Positions 26,732-35,075 of a stretch of DNA of 64,000 nucleotides are shown here, piece by piece. Numbering within the stretch: position 1 is the stretch's first letter; every line of letters starts with the position of its first letter. The translations under genes and the position numbers were made by a program. The stretch is from assembly GCA_964458415.1 (NCBI GenBank), contig CAYWIT010000011.1:1-64000 (forward strand). The letters run 5' to 3'. Source of the stretch: CAYWIT01 sp964458415. GTDB lineage: Bacteria > Pseudomonadota > Alphaproteobacteria > Micavibrionales > UBA2020. The notes below the pieces were generated by a model. That model was not told where the DNA came from and made no database searches. It saw only the letters and a list, made by a program, of their open reading frames with translations.

Positions 26732-27781
26732 ATGTTCGGAAAAGACAAAACAGATACAAAAGGCCCTGAAATCCCCTCTGCCAGCCATGGCCTCAGAGCA
26801 CAGGATGCTAGTACATCCACGCATATGACGACCCCTCCCAGAATTGGGCTGGCCCTTGGCAGCGGTCTTGCCCGCGGATTTGCACATCTGGGCGTTGTTC
26901 GGGCCTTGAAACGTCATGGCATCGAGCCCACCATAATTTCCGGAACATCCATGGGGGCCCTGATCGGCGGCGCCTACCTTGCGAATCGCCTTGATGCCGT
27001 AGAAGAATGGGCCTACTCGCTGACCAAGCTCAAGGTCCTCTCCTATCTTGATTTTCGTGTCAAGAGCAGCGGACTTATCGGTGGCGACAAGCTGATGAAG
27101 CTGATGCATAACAATTTCGGCGATATCAGGGTCGAGGATCTTCCCCATCCGCTTATTGCCATCGCCGTTGATATGGTGACAGGTCACGAGGTGTGGATGC
27201 GCAAAGGCCGTCTGGTCGATGTCATGCGCGCTTCCTTCTCCCTGCCCGGCATTTTCTCCCCTGTCTTCATGAATAACCGCTGGCTGATCGATGGCGCTCT
27301 GGTCAACCCCGTTCCCGTTTCGGCCTGTGTTGCAACAGGGGCACGCATGACCATTGCTGTCAACGTCAACGGCGATATTATCGGAAAATCCAAACACCCC
27401 GGGGAAAACATCCCTACCATCGCAGGGTTTGACCTTCTGAACCTTCAGGGCTCCGAACAAATGGAGCAGGAAAAGAAGAAAAGCATCGTCCAGCGCGTTT
27501 TCCGCCGTGACAGCAATAACCCCAGCATCTTTGGCGTCATGGTTTCCTCACTGAACATCATACAGGACAGGCTGGCCCGCTCACGGCTCGCCGGTGACCC
27601 GCCGGACGTCCTGATCGTTCCACGTATCGGACATATCGGGTTGATGGAATTCGACCGCGCCGAAGAACTGATTGCAGAAGGCGAAGCCGCGGTGGAGCGT
27701 GCCATGCCGGATATCAAAGCGGCCTATTCCGTTCTCTGCACCCAATATGCGGATGAGGAAACGCCCCCGCAGCCCATCTGA
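26732..27781 (+). CDS. Patatin-like phospholipase family protein (RssA-like)
   Basis: The 349-residue protein has the patatin catalytic set: oxyanion loop LGSGLARGFAHLGVV (about 43), nucleophile Ser in ISGTSMGALIGG (about 72), and the Asp of the dyad in LIDGALVNPVP (about 190). Such enzymes hydrolyse acyl groups from lipids. The first 32 residues are polar and probably unstructured. Its stop directly abuts the stop of the opposite tsaB gene, both within the sequence TGATCA. Confidence 0.88.
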   Translation: MFGKDKTDTKGPEIPSASHGLRAQDASTSTHMTTPPRIGLALGSGLARGFAHLGVVRALKRHGIEPTIISGTSMGALIGGAYLANRLDAVEEWAYSLTKLKVLSYLDFRVKSSGLIGGDKLMKLMHNNFGDIRVEDLPHPLIAIAVDMVTGHEVWMRKGRLVDVMRASFSLPGIFSPVFMNNRWLIDGALVNPVPVSACVATGARMTIAVNVNGDIIGKSKHPGENIPTIAGFDLLNLQGSEQMEQEKKKSIVQRVFRRDSNNPSIFGVMVSSLNIIQDRLARSRLAGDPPDVLIVPRIGHIGLMEFDRAEELIAEGEAAVERAMPDIKAAYSVLCTQYADEETPPQPI

Positions 27782-28435
27782 TCAGAGCTTTATTGCTTTT
27801 GGCATCGTAACATCTGCTTCCCGTAAATAATACGGCTCCGGCCTTGCGGTGACTTCTCCACGTCGCCATTGCGTCATTGCCACCTGCGCCACCTGACGGG
27901 CATCGGCAAGATCCCCCACCACACGTGCATCCGGACACAACGCCGCTAATTTTACCCGAGCGTCTCCACAAATACGAACGCCTCCCTGCAAAGGGGAAAG
28001 CCGCCGCGCAAAATTCTCCGGTACTTCGTTTGTCGGCGGAAAAACCTCCCTGCCCGAGGCGTCGAAAAGAGCAAAGTAAAGCTCCTCCCGCCAGGATTCA
28101 ACCGCAATGGCGTTATAGCTCTCCGCCCCTGCCGTACGAAACATTTCAAAGGAGGAAACGCCCGTAACCGGAACGCCTGCGGCGAGGGAAATCCCCCTTA
28201 ATGCAGCAAGTCCGATACGAATACCCGTAAAACTGCCCGGCCCCGTTACAACGGCCAGCAGATCCATGTCCTTATAGTCAAGACTGTTTTGTTCCAGCCC
28301 GGCAGCTATATGTTCCAGCAGCAGGTTTCCCTGATCCCGCATTTCCGATGCCGCATAATGAAAAAGACAAGACTCATCCTCCAGCAAGGAAACAGAAAGA
28401 ATAGTCGTTGCAGTATTGACGGCAAGACACCTCAT
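27782..28435 (-). CDS. tsaB: tRNA threonylcarbamoyladenosine biosynthesis protein TsaB
   Basis: TsaB partners TsaD in forming t6A at position 37 of ANN-decoding tRNAs. The 217-residue protein starts MRCLAVNTATTILSVSL (ASKHA fold) and has TGPGSFTGIRIGLAALRGIS near residue 65, the family signature. The ATG at 28435 overlaps the stop of the nitroreductase gene (ATGA). A GTG 12 bases upstream is less likely. Confidence 0.92.
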   Translation of the reverse strand: MRCLAVNTATTILSVSLLEDESCLFHYAASEMRDQGNLLLEHIAAGLEQNSLDYKDMDLLAVVTGPGSFTGIRIGLAALRGISLAAGVPVTGVSSFEMFRTAGAESYNAIAVESWREELYFALFDASGREVFPPTNEVPENFARRLSPLQGGVRICGDARVKLAALCPDARVVGDLADARQVAQVAMTQWRRGEVTARPEPYYLREADVTMPKAIKL

Positions 28436-29025
28436 GCGAAACGGCACACCTCGTCAAAATCAAAGCGCGGTGAGCGCGGGAAGGTTTTAGCAGGGTCTCC
28501 GTAACCAAGGTTACAGATCAAATTCACTTTAAATCGGCCGTCTGGAAAAAACTCTTTATTCACTGCTTCGGCGTCAAACCCGCTCATCGGACCGCAGTCC
28601 AGGCCCATCGCCCGCGCTGCAATCATAAAATAGGCGGCCTGCAATGAACTGTTACGAAATGCCGTATCAGCAATTAATTTCTCATTCCCGACGAACCATG
28701 ACCGCGCATCAGCATGCGGAAACAGCCTTGGCAGATGATCGTAAAACTGCGTATCCCACGCCAGAACCGCCACAGCCGGAGCCGCCATGGTCTTGTCAAC
28801 ATTGCCTTCCATCAGCAACGGCCTTAAACGGGCCTTCCCTTCCGCAGATGTTACAAAGACAATCCGTAAAGGACAGCAATTCGCGCTGGTTGGCCCGAAT
28901 TTCATCAGGTCATAAACTTTCCTGAGCAGTTCAGGAGAAACAGCCCTGTCCTGCCAGCCGTTCACTGTACGGGCCGTTCTGAAAATCAGATCCAAATCAT
29001 GCTCTGTTAATGTATTGGCAGTCAT
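28432..29025 (-). CDS. Nitroreductase family protein, RutE-like (malonic semialdehyde reductase)
   Basis: This 197-residue flavoprotein has the length and motifs of the RutE/HadB group: FRTARTVNGWQDRAV, MKFGPTSANCCPLRIVFV (FMN binding), AARAMGLDCGPMSGFD and a C-terminal NLGYGDP. RutE reduces malonic semialdehyde to 3-hydroxypropionate in uracil degradation, but no other rut genes are here, so its actual substrate is uncertain. The ATG at 29025 follows GGAG. It is divergent from the deacetylase-like gene with only 35 bases between starts. Confidence 0.8.
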   Translation of the reverse strand: MTANTLTEHDLDLIFRTARTVNGWQDRAVSPELLRKVYDLMKFGPTSANCCPLRIVFVTSAEGKARLRPLLMEGNVDKTMAAPAVAVLAWDTQFYDHLPRLFPHADARSWFVGNEKLIADTAFRNSSLQAAYFMIAARAMGLDCGPMSGFDAEAVNKEFFPDGRFKVNLICNLGYGDPAKTFPRSPRFDFDEVCRFA

Positions 29026-29060
29026 GCTACACTCCATCATTACCTTAAAGGGACTATACG

Positions 29061-30221
29061 ATGAAGATAGCTTGCCTTCAAACATATAAAAACAGTTTCT
29101 TAAGCGTCATAATCGCCGGATCGATGTTGCTTGCCCTTTCTACTCCCGGTCTGGCGGCGATTCCGGCTGATGATATCTCTGCCGTAGTCTTCGTCTACCA
29201 GCATATCGGAGAGGATTCTGTTCCACAGGCGAATATTTCGATCGAGCAATTCCAATCCCATCTGCAGGAGTTGCAAACGGACGATTACAATATTCTCCCC
29301 CTCTCCAAAATAGTCACAGCCATAAAAAACGGGGAGTCTTTGCCGCCCAGAACTATCGCTATCACCTTTGATGGCGCCTATCTTTCCACGCTAACACAGG
29401 CACTTCCCCTGCTGGATGCCGCTGATATCCCCTATACAGTTTTCTTTACCAGCGACGCCGCTGACAACGGCACGGCCGGACACGCCTCGTGGGGGCAGCT
29501 TAAAAAGCTTGGAAAGCAAAAAAATGTCGAACTGGGAATACTTCCCGCCACCTATGCGCATCTGGTGGACCTGCCCCCGGAGGAGAGCGCCACGCTCATT
29601 AACCGTGCCGTATCCCGCTACCGCGAAGAATTCGAAGCAACCCCTCTCTTCTTTTCCTATCCCTATGGTGAAATTTCTCCGGCGCTGAAAAAACAAATAT
29701 CCGGATACGGCTTTCAAGCGGCCTTTGGCCAACATTCCGGCGTTATGTTCACAGCCTCGATCAATCATACTGCCGGCGTCACCTATGCGGGAACAGATTT
29801 TATGGCGGTCCCCCGCTTCACAATGACAGGAGCATTTAGCGATATTGAGCGGTTTCAACTCACCGCCAACGCCCTGCCGTTACCTGTCGCGGATGTCGTG
29901 CCGGATGACATGATTTTACAGCAAAACCCCCCTATCATCGGATTCACGGTTACACCGAACATTACGGATCTTTCAAAACTTTCCTGTTTCATCTCGGGCA
30001 TTGGCAAAGTGCCGCTGACGAAACTGGGCGGCAACCGCGTTGAAATCCGCCTTGACGGGCATATCCTTGAAGGCCGGAGAACACGGGTTAACTGTACGCT
30101 CCCCAATGATACGCGCGAGCCAGGCGAACGACAGAGCTGGCGCTGGTTTGGCTTTCTGCTGGTTTCCCCCGATTATCCGGATGACGAAGACACGCTGGAA
30201 ATAAAGGCAGATACACCATAA
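29061..30221 (+). CDS. Secreted polysaccharide deacetylase-like protein, probably catalytically degenerate
   Basis: The 386-residue protein has a signal peptide (cut after GLAA, about 33) and a NodB-like domain (about 95-220) with a C-terminal beta domain of about 140 residues. Motif 1, normally TFDDG, reads ITFDGAY, so the metal-binding second Asp is Gly. Motif 2, normally an HxxxH pair, reads GILPATYAHL, so both usual metal His appear replaced by Leu and Tyr. Motif 3 (FFSYPYGE) is kept. The fold is therefore clear but metal-dependent deacetylation is doubtful, and a carbohydrate-binding role is possible. Ending 85 bases before sodB, it is probably transcribed separately. Confidence 0.75.
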   Translation: MKIACLQTYKNSFLSVIIAGSMLLALSTPGLAAIPADDISAVVFVYQHIGEDSVPQANISIEQFQSHLQELQTDDYNILPLSKIVTAIKNGESLPPRTIAITFDGAYLSTLTQALPLLDAADIPYTVFFTSDAADNGTAGHASWGQLKKLGKQKNVELGILPATYAHLVDLPPEESATLINRAVSRYREEFEATPLFFSYPYGEISPALKKQISGYGFQAAFGQHSGVMFTASINHTAGVTYAGTDFMAVPRFTMTGAFSDIERFQLTANALPLPVADVVPDDMILQQNPPIIGFTVTPNITDLSKLSCFISGIGKVPLTKLGGNRVEIRLDGHILEGRRTRVNCTLPNDTREPGERQSWRWFGFLLVSPDYPDDEDTLEIKADTP

Positions 30222-30306
30222 TTTCCTGTTTTTTTAAGGGTTGCTTAACACACCTGTTGCTATATTCTTTCTCTTGTCGGTAAAAAATATTACGAGGAGA
30301 TTTATC

Positions 30307-30951
30307 ATGTCCAATCCACAACTGAAACCACAAGAGGCTCTTATGACGTTTTCGCTTCCCGATCTGCCCTATGCCGCGACAGCGCTGGAACCCCATATCA
30401 GCGCCCGCACATTCGAATTCCACCATGGCAAGCACCACAAAGCCTATGTGGATAAAGCAAACGAACTGGTCAAGGGCACCGCATTGGAAGGCCTGCCGCT
30501 GGAGCTGGCCGTTATTGAATCCCGCAAACAGGGCATTGGCCCACTTTTCAACAACATCGGGCAGATTTACAACCATAACCTGTTCTGGGACAGCATGACA
30601 CCGAATGGCGGCGGAGAGGCGCCCGCACCGCTTCTTGAGGCCATCACCAAATCATTCGGCAGCTTTGACTCTTTCAAGGAACAGTTCGTCAATGCCGGTA
30701 TCGGCCAGTTTGGCAGCGGCTGGGTCTGGCTTGTTGCAAGTGCCGGAAAACTGGAAATCGTCAAAACAGCAAACGCAGAGACTCCGCTGACGGACGGTAA
30801 AACACCGCTCCTCGTCTGCGATGTCTGGGAACATGCCTATTATCTTGACTATCAAAACCGCCGTGCTGATTTCCTGAAGGTCTTTATCGAGAAACTGGCC
30901 AACTGGCAGTTTGCGCTTGCCAACTGGAAAAAAGCCACCACACACGGATAA
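30307..30951 (+). CDS. sodB: Superoxide dismutase, iron type
   Basis: The 214-residue enzyme converts superoxide to peroxide and oxygen. The metal ligands are the His in HHGKHHKAYV and IYNHNLFWDS, and the Asp and His in VCDVWEHAYYLDY. The Gln in NNIGQIYNH and the Ala in KTANAETPLT are the residues that mark the Fe rather than the Mn form. The ATG at 30307 is preceded by GAGGAG at 7 bases. A second ATG at 30343 (MTFSLPDLPYA), the classical start, also has AGAGG in front, so two starts are possible. A terminator follows. Confidence 0.95.
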   Translation: MSNPQLKPQEALMTFSLPDLPYAATALEPHISARTFEFHHGKHHKAYVDKANELVKGTALEGLPLELAVIESRKQGIGPLFNNIGQIYNHNLFWDSMTPNGGGEAPAPLLEAITKSFGSFDSFKEQFVNAGIGQFGSGWVWLVASAGKLEIVKTANAETPLTDGKTPLLVCDVWEHAYYLDYQNRRADFLKVFIEKLANWQFALANWKKATTHG

Positions 30952-30974
30952 TCTTTTTTAATATCCCAATAAAA

Positions 30975-31003
30975 GAAAGCCCGCAGCGATGCGGGCTTTC
31001 TTC
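30975..31003. terminator. Terminator after sodB, usable in both directions
   Basis: A perfect 10-bp stem (GAAAGCCCGC at 30975-30984 with 30991-31000) and a 6-base loop is followed by TTC on the plus strand, and by TTTT on the minus strand. It lies between the convergent sodB and repeat-protein genes. Confidence 0.75.
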
Positions 31004-31022
31004 ATTTCAAATCATTCTTGTA

Positions 31023-31700
31023 TCAACGTCCACCGCCGCCTCTGTTGCCATCGCCTCTGGTTGGACGGTTCCTCCAGATCTCCTGACGGGTATTCTTGTT
31101 ATCCTGACGCATTTCCTGATGCTTTTCGTGAACATCCTGCACTTGCTCCTGCCGATGTTCCTTACGCTCCTGAACCTGTTCCTGATGATGTTCGCGGGAT
31201 TGCTCGTGCATCTCCTGACGATGCTCCTTTACTTCCTCACGCATCTCTTCATGATGCTCCCGTGCTTGCTCATGGTGCTGCTTGCGGTATTCCTCAAGCT
31301 TCGCGCGCGCCGCTGCCGGATCATCCTTTGCCAGCGCCCTGATCTCGGCCCTGTGCTGCTCGCTGATATCCTGCATCTCGTCCCTGAACGCTTCCTGCTG
31401 TCCCTTCATATCCTGACGGAATTCCTGATTCTGTTCCTGTTTGCCCTGACGGAACTCAATATTTTCCTGTTGCTGGCTCTGGCGAAACTCTACATTTTCC
31501 TGATGCTCGGCAGCACGGAATTCCTGCCGTTCTGCGCTGTTCTCCTGCCGTTGCTGCTGCAGAGTCTCCCTCGACTCCTGCCGCCATTCTCTTAATTCCT
31601 GCCGCGGTTTCGCCGGAGCTGTTGAAGCTTCCTGCGCCATAGCCAAGGACGGACTGGCCAGAACAAGCGCCAAAGCCGTCAGCATGATATATTGTTTCAT
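31023..31700 (-). CDS. Secreted Gln/Glu/Arg/His-rich protein of 11-residue repeats
   Basis: The 225-residue protein has a signal peptide (MKQYIMLTALALVLAS, cut after AMA) and then almost only Q, E, R, H, K, D and M. Residues 51-105 are five successive 11-residue units of the form R(x)8EF, and residues 154-208 are five more units ending QEM, QEQ or QEI. Eleven-residue spacing predicts a right-handed or straight coiled coil. The tail is Arg/Gly-rich (NRGGGGR). No enzyme motif is visible. The ATG at 31700 follows GGGAGAGAGAG. The run of QE-rich helices recalls periplasmic Spy/CpxP-type proteins only in composition, and I do not claim that relation. Confidence 0.75.
   Translation of the reverse strand: MKQYIMLTALALVLASPSLAMAQEASTAPAKPRQELREWRQESRETLQQQRQENSAERQEFRAAEHQENVEFRQSQQQENIEFRQGKQEQNQEFRQDMKGQQEAFRDEMQDISEQHRAEIRALAKDDPAAARAKLEEYRKQHHEQAREHHEEMREEVKEHRQEMHEQSREHHQEQVQERKEHRQEQVQDVHEKHQEMRQDNKNTRQEIWRNRPTRGDGNRGGGGR
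31077..31550 (-). repeat. Two blocks of 33-base coding repeats (11-residue units)
   Basis: Codons 51-105 and 154-208 of the secreted protein form two tandem arrays of five 33-base units. The first array keeps R at unit position 1 and EF at 10-11. The units differ in sequence, so this is an old, diverged array and not a recent slippage product. Confidence 0.7.
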
Positions 31701-31936
31701 AGTCTCTCTCTCCCTTTTCCTGATGATTCTACCCTTTCCGGGTCCTACAATCATGACACGGAACAATTTAAAATAACCTGCGCTATAAACATTAAAAAAT
31801 GAATAATTATAATTTAATTACAAATTATCAGCATTATGTTTCACGTTGCTAGCAAAAAAATTTTCTTTTTGATTTAATGTTAAAAATCGCCTACCTTTTT
31901 CGCATAATCATTCAGAGAAAAATCGGGTAGTCGCAA

Positions 31937-34900
31937 ATGACGGCAAAAGACGCGCGTGATGATAAGAACAAGAAATCGCTTCCGCCCAAAAAGCTCTCCG
32001 CCCGGCAACGATTCAACAAAGTTTCAAGGAAAGTATTGGTAGCGACTGTCCTCGCCGCCGGTGTCGTGATCGAGGCTAAAACGTCCTATATTCAATCTAG
32101 AATTTTCAGCAATGTGGCAGATGGGAAAACAGCCACGACACTCCGGACAACCAGCGCCACGCAGGCCGCCCCCGCTGCCGGCCCCTATGACGAGCGTCTT
32201 GGCTATGCCGATGCCATCCGTTTTCGCCATCGTCTCAGCGCCGGCGGTTATGAACTGGAAGGCGAAACCACATGGCAGGAAAGAAATATTCTCGGTGTTG
32301 AATTATTCCCTATCTACGATGAAAAATCACAGGCTGGCTTGAAAATAACCGATGAAATGGATCAACCCCTTCTGGAATCCCGCTTTCCCCGTAATGCCTA
32401 CAAAGATTTTGACTCGATACCTCCGATTCTGATCAAAAGCCTGCTTTACGTCGAAAACCGGGACCTCCTTGACGACAAGCCCTCCACATGGAACCCCGCC
32501 ATTGAATGGGAACGTCTGGCGAATGCCCTCATCGGCTATGGCATGAAGAAAACGGGCCTTGGCAAAGACAATTCCGGAGGATCCACCCTCGCCACGCAAA
32601 TAGAAAAATTCCGCCATTCTCCGGAGGGCATTACAGGTTCGCCATCCGAAAAGATGAAGCAAATGCTGACCGCCAGCGTCCGGGCCTATCAGGATGGCGG
32701 CGATACCCGGCTGGCCCGTCAGCGGATCGTTCTGGATTACCTGAATTCAATGCCGCTGTCCTCCTTCCCCGGCTATGGCGAAGTGAACGGATTTGCTGAC
32801 GGCATGGCCGTATGGTTTGGCGCCGACTTTCATGAAACGACCAAACTGCTGAAAAAATCAGAAGCCGAAATGAGCGAGGCCGAGCTGCGCCAATTCGCAA
32901 AAACCTACCGTGAAGCCCTCAATCTGGTCATGGCCGTAAAAGAACCCTCCGCCTATCTTCTGAGGAACCGGACAAAGCTCCAGACCCGCGTAGACAACTT
33001 CCTGCCTTTGCTTGTCGAGGCCGGCATCATCTCGCCGCGCATGAAAGAACTTGTCATGGCGGAAAGCCCCTCGTTCGCAAGCACGGCGCCGAAACGACCG
33101 GAAAACAAACTACGGCAGAAATCGGCGGACGCCTTGCAGGTTGAACTGCTGCGCACGCTGAATGTTCACGACCTCTACACCCTGAATCACCTTGACCTCA
33201 CAGCGCGCACGACCATCGACAGCAAGGTTGATGCCGCCGTCTCGGAAATGCTGCGCAAGCTTACAGATCCGGAAGTCGCAAAAGCGAACGGCATGGTCGG
33301 TTATCAACTGCTGAAGCCCGATGCGGCGCAGGACATCACCTATTCCTTCACGCTCTACGAAAAAACGGCGGACGGCACGAATGTGCTGCGGGTGCAGGCC
33401 GACAATTTCAATGGCCCGCTGAACCTGAACGAAGGCACCAAGATGGAGCTGGGATCAACGGCAAAGCTGCGCACTCTGGTTTCCTACCTTGAAGCCATGG
33501 CCGACCTGCATAGCCGTTATGCCGCGATGGACGCGGAGACGCTCTCCGGCATACCCGTTGCCCGTAATGACGCATTGACCCGCTGGGCTGTGGATTACCT
33601 GTCGGCGCCGGAAACGGACAAGTCTCTCAACGGTATGCTAGAAGCCGCTCTCGAGCGGACTTATTCAGGCAGCCCGCGTGAAGCATTCTTTACCGGCGGC
33701 GGATTGCACCGTTTTGAAAACTTCGAAAAATCCGAAGACTTCAAATCATACAACGTCAAGGATGCGTTCCATCACTCCGTCAACCTGTCATTCGTCCGGA
33801 TTATGAAGGATGTCGTCCATTATACGCAATCCCAGAAAATGAACATTGATGCGGATATCTTCGAAAATCAGGACAGCCCGCAACGCCGCCAGTATCTCGA
33901 AAAATTCGCCGATGCCGAGGGCACCAGCTTCCTCTGGCAGTTCTGGAGCAAGCAAAAAGGAAAAAATCCGGAAGAAATCGCCGCCCTGCTGGCTGCGGAA
34001 ACGCGCCGGACCCCCGTGCAGCTCGCCGTCGTCTACCGCTCCCTTTTCCCTGACGCCGCCTACGAGGATATGGAGAAATTTATCCGCAAGGAATGCCCCA
34101 ATTGCAGCACCGCCACCGATTTCAAAAAGACTTATGAGGCCTATGCGCAAGACAAGTTTAACCTGAATGACCGCGGCTACCTTGCCCGCATTCACCCCCT
34201 CGCGCTGTGGCTGGCCTCCTATAAAATCAAACATCCCGATGCAACGTGGAGCGAAGCTGTCAGAGATTCCGCGGCTGCCCGCATTGAAACCTACAAATGG
34301 CTGCTCGAGTCAAACAAGATGCAGGCGCAAAACACCCGCATCCAGATCATGCTGGAAAAAGAAGCGTTCACGCATATCCACAAAACATGGAAAGATCTGG
34401 GCTATTCATTTTCCACGCTGGTGCCCTCCTACGCCTCGGCGCTGGGAGCCTCAGGCGATACGCCCGCTGCTCTGGCCAAACTGGCAGGCATCCTGCAAAA
34501 TGACGGCCTGTCGAAACAGCCGCTCAAGTTCCGCGAAATCGACTTCGCGGACAAGACCCCCTATGCCATGCATTTCCGCCCGGCACAGCCACAGGCAACA
34601 CGTGTTCTGCCGCCGGAACTGACCAGACTGGTCCGCCGCGAAATGCAGGGTGTTGTCGCGGAAGGTACGGCACGCCGCGCCCATCAATCCATCAAGCTCA
34701 GCGACGGGCGCATTCTCGAGATCGGCGCAAAGACGGGTACGGGCGATAACCGTATCGAAACCTATGCCGCCAACGGCACCGTCAAATCGTCCAATGCGAA
34801 GAGCCGCACGGCGACTTTCGTCTTCACGATTGACGACCGTTTCTACGGCTGCATGACGGCCTTTGTTTCCGGCCCGAACGCAGGCGATCACAAATTCACC

Positions 34901-35068
34901 AGCGCCCTGTCGGCACAGGTCTTTAAAACGCTGGCGCCCACGCTGCGTCCCGTTCTGGACCGCGCCTATGGCATCACGCCCGATAACGCCGCTGCTCCGG
35001 TACAGGACAAGCCGGAACAACCGGAGGCAAAGGCAAAAGCAAAGCCGCCGGCGCCGCCCTCTTTATAA
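31937..35068 (+). CDS. Divergent class A penicillin-binding protein
   Basis: The 1043-residue protein has a basic cytoplasmic start, a weak membrane segment (about 33-45), a glycosyltransferase 51 domain (about 150-300) and a transpeptidase domain (about 400-990). The transpeptidase motifs are complete: S507TAK, S614VN and K932TG. A 280-residue insert separates SVN from KTG. The GT51 domain has GGST at 214-217 and a candidate catalytic Glu at 173 (YVENRD, without the usual ED/H context). The second conserved Glu (RKxxE) reads KMKQ, so glycosyltransferase activity is uncertain. A Pro/Ala/Lys-rich tail ends it. It stands alone, convergent with the AMIN lipoprotein gene (7 bases). A promoter TTGATT-N17-TACCTT at 31869-31897 is possible. 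Confidence 0.8.
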   Translation: MTAKDARDDKNKKSLPPKKLSARQRFNKVSRKVLVATVLAAGVVIEAKTSYIQSRIFSNVADGKTATTLRTTSATQAAPAAGPYDERLGYADAIRFRHRLSAGGYELEGETTWQERNILGVELFPIYDEKSQAGLKITDEMDQPLLESRFPRNAYKDFDSIPPILIKSLLYVENRDLLDDKPSTWNPAIEWERLANALIGYGMKKTGLGKDNSGGSTLATQIEKFRHSPEGITGSPSEKMKQMLTASVRAYQDGGDTRLARQRIVLDYLNSMPLSSFPGYGEVNGFADGMAVWFGADFHETTKLLKKSEAEMSEAELRQFAKTYREALNLVMAVKEPSAYLLRNRTKLQTRVDNFLPLLVEAGIISPRMKELVMAESPSFASTAPKRPENKLRQKSADALQVELLRTLNVHDLYTLNHLDLTARTTIDSKVDAAVSEMLRKLTDPEVAKANGMVGYQLLKPDAAQDITYSFTLYEKTADGTNVLRVQADNFNGPLNLNEGTKMELGSTAKLRTLVSYLEAMADLHSRYAAMDAETLSGIPVARNDALTRWAVDYLSAPETDKSLNGMLEAALERTYSGSPREAFFTGGGLHRFENFEKSEDFKSYNVKDAFHHSVNLSFVRIMKDVVHYTQSQKMNIDADIFENQDSPQRRQYLEKFADAEGTSFLWQFWSKQKGKNPEEIAALLAAETRRTPVQLAVVYRSLFPDAAYEDMEKFIRKECPNCSTATDFKKTYEAYAQDKFNLNDRGYLARIHPLALWLASYKIKHPDATWSEAVRDSAAARIETYKWLLESNKMQAQNTRIQIMLEKEAFTHIHKTWKDLGYSFSTLVPSYASALGASGDTPAALAKLAGILQNDGLSKQPLKFREIDFADKTPYAMHFRPAQPQATRVLPPELTRLVRREMQGVVAEGTARRAHQSIKLSDGRILEIGAKTGTGDNRIETYAANGTVKSSNAKSRTATFVFTIDDRFYGCMTAFVSGPNAGDHKFTSALSAQVFKTLAPTLRPVLDRAYGITPDNAAAPVQDKPEQPEAKAKAKPPAPPSL

Positions 35069-35075
35069 CTGACTT

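Noticed and set aside
26681..27460. Minus-strand frame opposite the patatin gene
   Set aside because: Antisense shadow; no start signals.
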